NCBI GenBank assembly: GCA_030268105.1
Contig: BSDZ01000080.1
Span: 372,001 to 436,000, forward strand
Reading direction: 5' to 3'
DNA length: 64,000 bases
Source: Volvox africanus
Lineage: Eukaryota > Chlorophyta > Chlorophyceae > Chlamydomonadales > Volvocaceae
Shown: positions 1-11,214 of the stretch, piece by piece
Layout of the letters: each line of letters opens with the position of its first letter
How positions within the stretch are numbered: the first letter of the stretch is position 1
Notes under the pieces: model-generated
Seen by the model: the letters and a program-made list of their open reading frames with translations, nothing else
Told to the model about the DNA's origin: nothing
The model's database searches: none
Made by a program: the position numbers and the translations under genes

Positions 1-705
1 CTTGTCTTCGTATCTTTTGACATTTGTTCCTAGCACCCCGCTCATCCGAGTGAGGACTCCCAGCCCCCAGCTCCTCACTCCTGGCACTCTAGGAACGGAA
101 TATCACGAAAATCCCGCAAAAGGAAATGTTGGTTCTGGAGGAGAGTGTACCGAGTATGCTTTCAGAATATTGTTTTGACAGAATATTGTTTTGGAGTTGT
201 ACGGTGGAAGCTATGGGCCTTCGTAGTTTTTGTTGTACGGAAGCGGTGGGCTGGTGGCTTCTCCCAGGAAAAATGTCACCGAACCTCAAAGTTTTGTGAC
301 CAGTCGCACACACAAACAAATAATAAGCATCAAAAGAACAAGAATCCTGGTCTATATAATATAAACTGATCATTGGGGATTAGGAGGTGCAGCGTATGCT
401 GCCGACGGTGAAAAGCGTCCAGACGTTAAGGTTTGTAACAAGCCTTATGACTGGACACTGAAGCGATCAAGCATACCGCATTGGCATAAAGTGAGAAACT
501 TTTTTCAAAAATAACAATTGCATCTGAAGGCTGTGAAGCGCGGTGACAAGGACGTCCAGGCGGTATGATCTTTTTTGTGCGCCGATTTTGACGGAATTTA
601 TTTCATGCCGTACGTACAGCAAAGCGGGCGGGTTGTCCACGGAGCCTGACCCAGAAACTTTATCATGGGATGCAGATAGCAATGTCCTAACCCCCCTGTC
701 CTCAC
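1..705. other. FAD2 intron or lost 3' part; no exon recognised
   Basis: After the last recognised FAD2 exon (donor at 705-704) I looked on the minus strand for the expected downstream sequence, which begins with an NHF-type motif and includes the third His box. I found nothing. The stretch is therefore the start of a long intron running off the window, or an assembly or deletion break. Nothing on the plus strand is recognisable. Confidence 0.5.
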
Positions 706-2253
706 CGCTCATAATAGTGCCCTGACACATTAAACATCAGGTACAGCGGCCAGCCGAGAATCTGCTGGAAGAGAATGTGGCCGACACGGTAAATGGCGTA
801 CTTCTGGTACCCAGGCGCCTGTAGGTGGAGTCAGTGGATTACGCAGCCGATTAGAGAGCCAAAAGCACAGCAGAAACAGCAGCGGTCACAGCGGTAACGT
901 CGAAAGCAATGCCGCTAGAAAGATGTGGAACATTTCTCAGAGATAGAAGATCGCGTGGTTAAGACGCGGCAGCGTGATTCCCCACCTTTGTGCCCGTGGG
1001 CTTCACATTCGGAACGAACACTTCATCAAGCTCCGTGCTGCCAGTGTGCTGGTGGTGACGCCGGTGGGAGTGTTTCCTGCAAAGTGGTGGTAGCCAGGGC
1101 GCCAACGGCAGCAGCAGCGATGAAGGTGGCGGTGGCGGCAGTGGTTGCCCACGCTTATATAGTACTTCTCTCACGGGTCCGGCGGGATACGAGAAATATA
1201 CTGCCGAGAGTGAGACAGAGTACGGTCATACGGAGCCGTACCCTGCCGAAAGATTAGCGGGATTTTATATTAGCGGGATTTACGACTGAAACGTAAGATG
1301 AGTTGTTAATACACGTTGAACCGGACCTATATCACAGCAGAGGCATGCACCAGATCTCGGCAACTTCGATTTCTTAGTGACTTTCGGTTCGAAGCGTTCA
1401 CAGGCGCAGGATAGAGATGGGCACTCTGCAAACGAACAACCAGGTGTAAAGCAATAGCAGCAGCAGCAGCAGCAGGATTAGCTGGCCGCTCTTACCAGCT
1501 GTAGTACGGTACCAACAGCAACGAGTGGAAGATAAGGCCCACCGCATCGTTGAGCGTCTCTGACTCCGAGAAGGCACCATGACCGCACTCATGGGCAATG
1601 ACCCAGATGCCGGTCGCAACGGCTCCCTGCCAGAACCAGTAAGCTGGCCAGAAGAGTCCCCACGCCAGCCACCTAGGGCCATATGACAAAAAACACGTGA
1701 TAACCCGATAAGGCAGCCAAGGAGATTTTACGCAACAAGAGCGTTCCAAAGCAGGCGGTGTTGGCGAAAAAGGTGAGGAGGTGTAGCGCCAGATGCACAT
1801 TATCAAACGACTACACGGCATCACTTAGCGCAACACACGCAAAAGAGATATGGTGTCTAACAAATGGCTTCTTTAAAATAAGTGGCGAGCGCACCTGGGC
1901 ACAGCAGAGTGGTCTATCCAGGTTGATGCATAACCCAACAGTGCACAGAGCAACACATCGATGGCCTGCATCAAATAAGAATGAATACTTATATTGCACT
2001 GGCTATCATATTCATTACAAACATGAACATAAATGTCCCAGGCGTGACATATTTTCTCCCGCTCACTGACCAGGTAAGTTAAGCTCTTGGCTGCTGATCT
2101 CTTGAAACAGTGCGGCGGAATGGCCTTGCGAATATCAGCGAGACTGAAGTCAGGCTTGCTGGAAGGATACCTTTCCTTCCCCAGCCCATGGTCCTTCATC
2201 AGCGAACGATCAGGCACTGCCAATTGATTTGGCCTACGCTTGGCGACCGTCAT
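706..2253 (-). CDS. FAD2: Microsomal omega-6 (delta-12) fatty acid desaturase, partial (3' part missing)
   Basis: FAD2 converts oleate to linoleate on phospholipids in the ER membrane using a di-iron centre held by three histidine boxes. Exons read by hand (minus strand): 2253-2071, 1965-1895, 1672-1496, 1076-986 and 818-706. All have GT-AG borders and every junction keeps phase. The start ATG at 2251-2253 opens a 61-codon exon ending [11 protein letters not shown], typical of the ER-type FAD2 N-terminus rather than plastid FAD6. Box 1 (HECGH) is in exon 3. Box 2 (HRRHH) is in exon 4, just after a tryptophan codon split by the intron. Exon 5 holds [17 protein letters not shown], then a donor at 705-704. 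About 195 residues are present of a usual ~380. Box 3 and the C-terminus are not found in 1-705, so the rest lies beyond the window or has been lost. Identification is strong; expression is unknown. Confidence 0.9.
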
Positions 2254-4167
2254 TTCCTCGCAATAATTAAAAGATAAGAATGCGACCTAATAATATTCAC
2301 TGAATGCGTTATTCAGTGAAAGGGGTATTCAACCCCTTAGCACGAGCCGGTCAAGAAGTTTAATCAAAATGCTCACAAAAGGTATGCAAGAACTGACTTT
2401 AAGGAAAATGCAATGTGCTGATGCACCACTTGCCGCATCATGCAGTACGAAATGTTTCGGTTGTCAACGCATGGCCTGTCCCCAGCTCCCCGCGTCCCGC
2501 GTCAAGTCCACGAACAGCTTTTCCTGAACAACTACTCACTAACCGATTTCAGGTATAATAAGCATGGAGCCGCGCAATTTGCGGGATGTACTATAAAAAT
2601 GCCCCGGCTTTTTTTGCCACCAACGGTGATATATTGCTCAGCCGCCGGGCCTGGCTAAACGACTTGCAGCCCTTTCTGCCATGAAGAAACGGTACATTAA
2701 GCTCTCTTGACTATCTTTTTCCTTTATTGTCACCCATATGCCATGCTTTCAAGTCTGTTTTTTGTGGATTTCTCCCAGATTATGCAACGCACCGGTTGCG
2801 TCTGTTCCCAGCACGACACTGGCGAAGGCGGAATGGATGGGTTTGGGCTCTTTACATGTCTCACGCAAGAAAGCTGCCAGGACTTGCATCCATACATGCA
2901 TACCCACATGCCATGCCATATGCGCGTCTACTCCGCACCCGTGCTGGGCAATGCGGCTCCAGAGGCCGTGCCCAGGAGTACGCATGTCCTCTCTAATGTA
3001 ACTCCTCCGTCAGACCGGCTCCTTCCGTACCTTTGGACCTTTCACCTGTCGGTGATTCCACAATCCACGACGCGCTCTGATTTTACAATGTGACGATGAA
3101 ACATCACGTCGCTTCCTCTGTTGACTTCTGAACACGTCCGTCAGTTCATGTCCTATTGCCGTCCTCTTTAACTAACGATGCCAGTAACGGGTAACACAGT
3201 CATTTCTGTTGTCCAATAAGGTAAAAATCAACGACAGGCACTGGCTCCGGAGACACCCCGCCCTGCCGCGCTCAAGACGGCATAAGGCCCTTGGCAGGGC
3301 CTACGTGTCCCTCGCGCGTAGTCTAATCACAAGCCAAAACTTGTATCGCACCGCCGCTGCCCAACCACGTCAATAGATGCCCAACACCCAATACCCAAGC
3401 GCACGCCCATCAATGCACGCAAGCCCGAATGCAAACAAGCCCCCAGCGCACGTGTGCCGACATCAAATCCAACCCTAAGCAAATATACCCGCGCCCAGCA
3501 CTATTCAAACTGGTTGGCAAACATGCAAGCGGTAGTCGAGCAACAAACAAGGTCACGCCCTGACTGGGATCATGAGATGACATCCCACAGATTGGTTACC
3601 GTACCAAAAACGGGGACCCACGGAAATGGTCTTTGTATTCGGTGAAGTAATACCCCAAGGCAAAACACATACGCTAGCAAAACGAAAACCAAAAGAAGAA
3701 CAACCGTTATCGTTAATTACCTCTGGGTAGTGACGCGAGGTGCAGCGCGAGAAGGTTAGTGAAAGAGCGACCTGAACCGAGTGAGCGCCATCGGCTCGTA
3801 AGGGGAAGGACCCGTGGGTCGCCCATAGTTCCGCAGCCACACAATGGGGCACGCACATGGCTGTTGCTGTGGGGATTTATCATCACGAGGGCCGAGCCCC
3901 ACCATCAGCAGCGGATTCATGCACTCACCCTCCTTCCACCTCATCCCTCATGCCGATAAGGAACACTGCCGCAGCGGCCGGCAAAGCTTAATCGGCATAG
4001 CGTCCTTCCAGTGACAGGCGCCTTTTCCTTTTCCTCTTTGCAGTTACCTGCGAATTGTAATGCGTCTTCACCGTAATCCGGCTCCATAATGCGTTGTGCC
4101 CCGTCACATAACAGAGGATTTGAACAAACTACACCAGAGGACAGCGGTATAATGTTTCAATATCACC
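2254..4167. other. Intergenic: FAD2 promoter side and 3' flank of the bromodomain gene
   Basis: This is the upstream region of FAD2 (transcribed leftward from about 2253) followed by the downstream flank of the bromodomain gene, whose stop codon is at 4168. Several short ORFs occur (for example 2707-3093 on plus), but they show no recognisable domain, and overlapping frames look equally open. I see no gene or element here. Confidence 0.5.
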
Positions 4168-7100
4168 CTACCCAGCCGATCGGCGGCCGCGACCCCGGCC
4201 GCGTCCTCCGCTTTCCGGTAGTCTCCGGCCCGCCCGTGCTGCCCATTCCTCGTCACCATCTTCCTCGTCACTGCTGTCGCTGGCCAAAAGCACCGCCCAG
4301 TTGTGCGCGCCTTTCGCCGCGCGGCGCTTCGGTTGGCGCGTCGCCGCCTCCGGCCCACCGTTCCCATGAACATCTGCGCCTCGCATGCCGTTACTGCCAC
4401 GCCGCTGTGCCCTTGTTGACCGGCGAGTCCGGGTGCTGGGACTGGCAGCCTCTTCGTCTTCTTCTTCTTCCTCCTCCCACTCCTCGTCCTCTTCCTCAAC
4501 AGTCGGCGCAGTCCGGCTGGCTCGGCGGGGCCGCCCCACACCACGACCTCCTTCGGCTTGCCCCATCTGCTGCCCCTGTCGTGGCGCCGGTGCTGGCACG
4601 CCTTGCAGGTGATGCGCCTGCAGGTGCTGGGACCCTTGTGGCAGCACACCTAACCCAGCAAGGCCATCCGACATACGATGCGCAGCAGGCTGCAGACTTA
4701 ACCCAAGGTTGCCGCTTCCAGTCAGATTTAAGTTGAAGCCCGCTAGGGACTGCGGAAAGCCTTGAAGGGACTGAAAGGCCGCCGGCAGTCCTGCGATACT
4801 GCCCAGTCCGCCGATGCCGCTCATTGTAGCCGCCGTAGTCAAGGGGTTCTGGGCCGGCAGGCCGCGAGCTGCGGACGCGCCAGCAGCAGCGAACAACGAC
4901 TGCTGCTTGCCATGCTGCCCAAGGCCGCCTAGCCCCGCCCCAGCGCTGCCACCGGCAGAGTTTCCGGCTGCTGCCGCCGCAGCTGCGGCAGCCGCGGCAT
5001 TGGCAAACACCTGCGCTGCCGGTGCACCGGCGGCCAACTGCTGTAGCGCACTAGTCCGTGCGTTACCCATGAGGTTGTTGGCCGCGCTTTGGCCACCGGC
5101 AGATGCCGCAGCGGCGGCTGCAAGTAGGATGGACGTCGCAGCTGCACTGAGCGTGCTATTAGAGCCCGCAGTGCCAGCCCCAGCCCCCAAGCCCTGCATA
5201 CTGGTCAAGTACTGCAAGGACATGGCAGGAGACTGCGCGATCATGGCTGCTGCCGCCTGATTCCCTAGCAACGCCGAGGCGCCGACGGACATTGCAACTT
5301 GCTGCGCCTGTGTTACGCTTGAGCCTGGCAGCGCAGATACAGCCGACGCCACGGCAGTTCCGGACGCCGCAGCCACCGCTGCGACCTGCGATTCCGCAGC
5401 TCCAGCTGCAGTCGTCAGTGCAGCCGCACTAGGGGCCACATTTGTAGCGGCGTTACCGGAAACAGGCGTACATGTAACCAAAGCAGCATCTGTGGTCATT
5501 TTGGCGTGGTTCTGCCCCGCCGCCGAGCCCTGCGCCAGAGGCTGCCCGCGAGCTGTCGATGGCTCTGGAGGCGCTGGTGACGCAGGTTTCGGCGCCGCTG
5601 CTGCCCCAGACGGCTGTGCTACTGCCGCTTCTGACCCCATCGCATTCGTTGAAGCCACAGTTTCAGATTGGGAGCTTGTAGCTGTAGATCCCGCCATTGC
5701 CTTTCCCTTCGGACAGCCAGTTGCAGCGGCTGGCTGGGCGGCATCGGGTCCCAATGACGGCTGCGGTGCTGCTGCTGGCTGTGATACCTGCACGCCTTGC
5801 CCATCTTGCTGCTGCTGCTGTTGCCGCTGCTGTTCTTGTTGGTCCTGTGGTTGCTGCTCAACAAGGACGTTCGCTGGCTTTTCTTGCTGGTGACTTGAGG
5901 GAGCTGGCGGACGCTGTATCTGCTGTTTCTCCTCGGCAGGCTTCGTTGTCTGCGCCGCCTGCTGCTGCGTCTGGCTCTGCCCATGCGCTTGCAACGGCGG
6001 TTGAGGCTGTGACTGTGCTGGAGCTTGCATTTGTGCCGGCTGCTGCTCGTGCAGCTGCGATGCCTGCTGGGGTGCAACCGGCTGCGCCCCGGCCACCACT
6101 GCTGTCGCTGAGCTCTCCAACAACCCGCCAGCTGGATGGGGACTCAGTGTAACATGCGAGTGTGGCGATGGCAACTGCAAAGACTGCTGAGATGTCTGCG
6201 GTGGCTGCGGCGGTGGCACCGGAGGCCTTCCCAATCCAGAGAGCAACGTCGACGTACTTGGCAAGCCCGTCGTTGCCGTTGTCGCCGTCATCGTCATTGG
6301 CGCCGCAGCAAACGGTGGCCGTTGTTGCAGTGCCTGGCCCCCCACGCCCGACGAGGAGACATGCAACATGGCAGGGGGCGACGATGTGCGCTGCGCAACT
6401 GCCTGCTGAACGACAACGGGTTGAGGATGCGGCAGGATAGCCGCCGGTGTGGAGCCTGGTGTAGGCGGCAGTGCTGACGCCATCGTAACACCCACCATCG
6501 GCGGCTGGTAGGGCTGGTAGTAGCCATATGTGGCGGACGGGAGTATCATGTCCGGGCCATCTGGCGGAGGCTCCGGAGGCACTAGCGTCAACCCCTCTTT
6601 CAGTTTAAAGGTACTGCTGTAACGCGGAGTCTTGTTGCCTACTTTTGCCCGCTCCTTGGCTTGGTTGGCAGACCCACCACCGCCTGCCGTGCTGCTGGAA
6701 GGCCCGCCCACCTGGTTCTGCTGACTGCTCGATGCGTTATTGCCGCCCTTGTTGCGGCGTCGTTGACCCTCTGTCAACAGAGATAAAATGCAGGCACGAA
6801 GCTCAGGGCCAGTCATTTGTGATCTAGCACACAACGCTCTAGCCACCTTGACCCTAGGATGTCCATCAAAACCTGAATGAGACCTGCAAACAGCCTGGAA
6901 CCTTGGCCTATGACTTGTGGAAGCAACCATGACCATTAGTCTACTACCATTACCAAACCGACCTAACCCAGGTGCACACATGCAGGCAAGGTCAATACAC
7001 GCAATACCATAAATCTCAGGCGCACCTGCGACCACTATTGCGTAGCGCCGGTGCTCCTCGTCTTCCATGATTCGGTGGCGTGCAGCGTAAGCTTCATCGC

Positions 7101-10100
7101 TTGTGTCCTCGCTGCTGGTGCTGGACCCCTCGTCGTCCCCGATGCCGCTGTCGCTGAAGCCGCTCATGAGGCCTCCCATTCCGCTCGGAAGCAGAGCTTC
7201 ACCGCCCTCGTCATCGGACGCGCCCGGTAAGCTACGATTGCCACCGAGACTACCCATGACCATATCTTCCTCAAAGTCCTCACCAGACCCGCAGAGACCC
7301 TTCCGGCGCCGCTTCCGCAGCACCGACTGAATCTCAGGCGGCACAGAGCCCAGCGCTGAAGGCCCTGTGATTTTACGGTTAGACAATTCAGAGATCTCAA
7401 CAGCATGACGTGGAAACAGATCACCGAGGTTGATAATGGCATGGATTATGGCATCCTATCAGGGCGGTGGTATTCCAGCATTGATGACGACGAGGATGAA
7501 GATGCGAGCCCCAAATGGCACCGGCGTGTCAAATGAGTAACGCACTCGTCATGATTGCCGAAAGCACGAACAGTACGAGTGGTTCTTCCCTACATGACCA
7601 GCGTACCAACAAATAGCATAGCGTGCTTCATCGTAGCCGATAACGCTGGTTTTCCGACGCTGTCAACCGACCTATCGTGTGGTAGTGCTGCGACCAGGTG
7701 GTCGCCGCCACGATACGCGCCCGGAACTCGTCAGGTGCCAACTCGCGAACGGGTGGAATGACGATGGTCGTCACGGACTGCGGGGTGCGGATGTAGGATG
7801 TAGGATCGGATAAGAGATGCCCAAGAAGGGCACCGCTTCCGCTTCAGCAGGACTACCCGTTTGCAAGCTTGAGCCAAGGTGGCACGCAAACTATTCTAAC
7901 TTTGACCACAAAGTGGCTTCCAGGTACATCGAGCACTAGAGGACCAAACCGACAATTCTTCTTTGGGAAAACATCATATGACATTCAAGTTGTGTTTAGA
8001 AGTCCTATGGGCCTCCCTTGCCAGCCATTCCATGCTTCCCGGACCATCCCGTCATCCAGTCCATACGAAGCCCTCATGCCGTAACACTAGAAGCAAGACG
8101 TCCCGACTCCTCGCTGAGCCAACCCCCAACCCGACCAAGTTCCAACCTCCAACAACCCCACTCAACCCAACCCATGGGTCAATGATATCAACGTACCGCG
8201 CTGCGGTCCAAGGAGGTACGTCCGTACGATGTCAACGGCGTGCTGATGTCGCCAGTAAGCAACTCGATCTCGCTGCGTTTCCGCTTTCCGCCTCCAGTGC
8301 TCTTGCAGCTGGGCATGCTCATAGAGTCGAAGCGAGTCAGCACCGTCAGGCCGCCCGGTCGCCGCCCCTGGCCGCTAGACTGCCGTTTGACAGCGCCCTG
8401 GCCCGTTGAAGGACCACCCGCCGCCGCCGCTGTCCCTGGCGCTGCCAAAGATCCCGAGCTGCCGAGCTGGCAACTGGGGGCACGGCTGGCGTAAGGCCCC
8501 TGCGTCCGCCCCACGACGAGCCTGTTGGCATCAAACTTATAGGCATCCTGCAGTCGCATCCGCACCACTGAAAGCCGCTGTTCCAAAAGATCCAAGGAGG
8601 CGAAAATTGCACCTGGCAGCATCTTATCGGACTCTGCTTCATCACACGGCGGCATCTGCTGATGCAACAATGGCAGCGGCTGCTGAGCCGCCGCTGGCCG
8701 CCCGGATCCTTGAGGCTGCTGTTGCTGTTGCCCCAAGGAGATCTGCTGGGATTGCCCCGGTGGTGGCATCACGTTGCGGAGCTCCGAAGTGTCCGGATCT
8801 GAACCAGCGGGCGGAGTCCGTCTATCTGATCCGCCGGGTGGAGAAACGACGCCATCATGGCCGGACGCCGGTGGCGGTGCATTAGCACCTGCTTGTGGCC
8901 TGCTGCCAGAGATACCTGCTAATGATGCGGCCGGCATGGAGGCACCTTCACTAATGGGGGTGGCAGTTGCCGGCCCTTGTGACAGGGACGACAGCGCGCG
9001 TAGCCGGAAGTATAAGGAGCTTGACACGCGGCCGGCGGAGATGAACTCTGCAGCCGCCGAAGACAGTGCTTCACGCTCTGTTGCACAGGGCGCCGCATGC
9101 AAGCTAGCTGCCGCTACAAGGACCCCGACGGCAGGTCTGCCCATCCCCGCAGAGAGCGCTGCGCCGGCAAGGCCGTCATCGCCAGCCTCCTTGCGCTGTT
9201 GCAGCCAGTTGATCTGGGCCTGTAAGCGCTCCTGTTGATCCCGGAGCTCTCGCATCCGGAGCTCCAACCACCGGGCTTTGAGCTCCACGGGCCGCCGAGC
9301 TTTCCGCCATTCCTTGCTAACAGCAGTGGCCGTGCTCGGTCCGGCGTCGGTGAACACCTCCACGCCAGCATTCGCGCCACTGGTGCAGGCTTCCTTCAGC
9401 CTCTCCTGCTTTTTCCGCCGCCATGGGAAAGAGTAAGGGACACGTGCCGCGGTGCTCCGAAGCTGCGACAGCAACGCGTCTAGCGGCAGGGCATGAGAGG
9501 GACCCAGGCCTCGCACGCTCCGGCTGGCCGCCGAGGCTGCCGTTGCAGCCGCAGCATCCGTGCCCACAACCAAAAGAGGCTGATCCTCCTCGTCAGATAT
9601 GTAGCCCACAATTGAGTCACGGGGCGCAGGCGGGATTAGGACAGGTGGAAGTGACTGTGGCACCGGCCCCGTCCCAAGCGCTGAACCAGTCATAGGTAGG
9701 CTACCGGCGTCCACGCCCTCGGGTGAGGGCGGCCCTGACATGCTGGGTCGCTGGCAGCCGCCATCCAAGCCCGCTCCGTCGCCGTTTTGCTCTGATAGCA
9801 GCGCCGCGCCAGATATGCTTGCATTGGCTGTGGGAGAAGCGGCCAAGTCCATACGCATGTCTCCAGCCATGCCTGAAACGTCGGATGCCGGAGCCTGCCC
9901 CGCAGGCTGCTCAGCTCCCAGCGGGTGAAGCACCGCTAGGGCCTTGCGGATCTGCAGCTCGTATTGGGCAAGAATTTGCGTGCCTTTTTTCTGTAGGTTA
10001 AGAGCTGCTCTATGAACCAATGTTTTGTTTGAATTGAATTTCTTTGCGTTCTCATGGATGAGGTTAAAGTCATCCCGCAGCTGCCGCCAAGTCTGGTAAG

Positions 10101-10323
10101 CACCCGCACTAATTTTTTCACGCATATCAACAAAACACATCGGCTGCTTAATTACGGTGTAATAATTTGGCGCCTCCTCTTCCCGCACCGGCCGCTGAAA
10201 GAAGCCCTCTTTGTCTAACACAGAAATGCGGTTCAGGAAGGCCAGCAGAAACTCAGTCGGCGCAGTAAATGGGTCTGGCATTTGCCCCATAGGGTCCATG
10301 CTGCCCATCGTACGCTGCTGCAT
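4168..10323 (-). CDS. Large bromodomain protein (BRD7/BRD9-like), Gln/Ala-rich
   Basis: Bromodomains bind acetylated lysines on histones; a nuclear chromatin role is likely. Exons: 10323-8197, 7455-7026 and 6770-4168, giving 1719 residues. The bromodomain lies at about residues 17-130, with EAPNYYTVIKQPM (ZA loop) and HENAKKFNSNKTLVHRAA, whose first FN asparagine is the usual acetyl-lysine contact. The REEEAPNYYTVI pattern recalls BRD7/9 of SWI/SNF complexes. A coiled-coil segment lies near residues 350-385. A conserved-looking stretch ends exon 1 (LLTGDISTPLTSYGRTSLD) and continues in exon 2 (NLGDLFPRHAVEISELSNRK), which supports joining the two ORFs into one gene. The rest is low-complexity Gln/Pro/Ala, then an acidic run and an Arg/Gly tail. 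The second intron (7025-6771) is 255 bp, lacks stops and could be coding instead. The 741-bp first intron might hide a small exon. ATG 10323 has a good GCCATGCAG context. Confidence 0.75.
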
Positions 10324-10344
10324 GGCCAGAGGCCACTTACGCCG

Positions 10345-10590
10345 CTAGAACGCTGCCAGGCTGGCCGAGCTCCGGGACAGGAGCTCCACGAAAGCCGCCC
10401 CAGACGGGCCGGCCTGGTAAAAGTACAGCAATGAGTAATGGTTCTGAAGAATTTGCCAGTCTTCTTGGAAGCCACGCCGGGACTAGGGGCGCTGAAAGTA
10501 GGGACAAAATGCGCCGCGCTCAGCGGCTTAGCCCACTACCCCATAGTTTTGAGATTCCGCAAAAACTCCCAGAGGTCGCCAACGTCACTG
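10345..10590 (-). other. Unassigned protein-like segment just upstream of the bromodomain ORF
   Basis: Minus-strand reading shows two protein-like blocks: GDLWEFLRNLKTMG ending at a possible GTAGTG donor near 10533, and FQEDWQILQNHYSLLYFYQ after a possible acceptor near 10485. The second runs to a TAG at 10345-10347, which is in the same frame as the bromodomain ATG 22 bases later. It could be an upstream exon of that gene, the C-terminus of another gene, or chance. I recognise no family. Confidence 0.3.
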
Positions 10591-11214
10591 TAGCCAACTT
10601 AATAATAGACTCTGCGTGCGGACCTGGGTCTGCCCCAGGGTCTACGTAAGCCCGCTGAATTGGCGCGGTTGACGCGCCGAAGTCCGCTGAAGATGCTGGT
10701 CCGCTCTACCGGCGTTTGGTTGTGAAAGCTAATTTAGATAGCAGCTATTTACCAAGTCCTAACGCCTGACTTTGATTCCATGAGAGCGCCTGAGGCCGAA
10801 AAGTCCGATGCCGCACACCACGTCGCTAACCACAGCAAACTTCAAGCTTGGTAGCGTACATGTAAAAGAAATTGTCTCCTCAAATAAGATGAGGTAAAAT
10901 CTTGGTAAAGGTCCTGTGTAAGTTGGCAGATCAGGCCTCGGAGACTAGACCTTGACAGAAAACAAATGGCTACAAACCGCAGGTTGCGACGAGTACATTT
11001 CTAGCTCTGGAGACTTGCTTACAGTAGTTTAGGATAAGCTTGCCTGCGGAGCCTTGGTCTCTCCTCGCTGACCGAAGGCAGCAGCCGTACCCAAGATAGA
11101 AACCATCACCGTCCCAACACTATCAAAAGAAAATTTTTATTTCCATCTAACCCCGACAAGCTATAAAGTTCATGACCTAACGTGGATAGCCTGGCCGCGT
11201 TCTGAACACTCCAG

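Noticed and set aside
2707..3093. 128-codon plus-strand ORF between FAD2 and the bromodomain gene
   Set aside because: All three plus frames and the minus frame are similarly open here and none resembles a protein family.
4089..4736. 215-codon plus-strand ORF opposite the bromodomain gene
   Set aside because: It is the shadow of the GC-rich minus-strand coding sequence; the Pro/Arg/His composition is typical of antisense frames.
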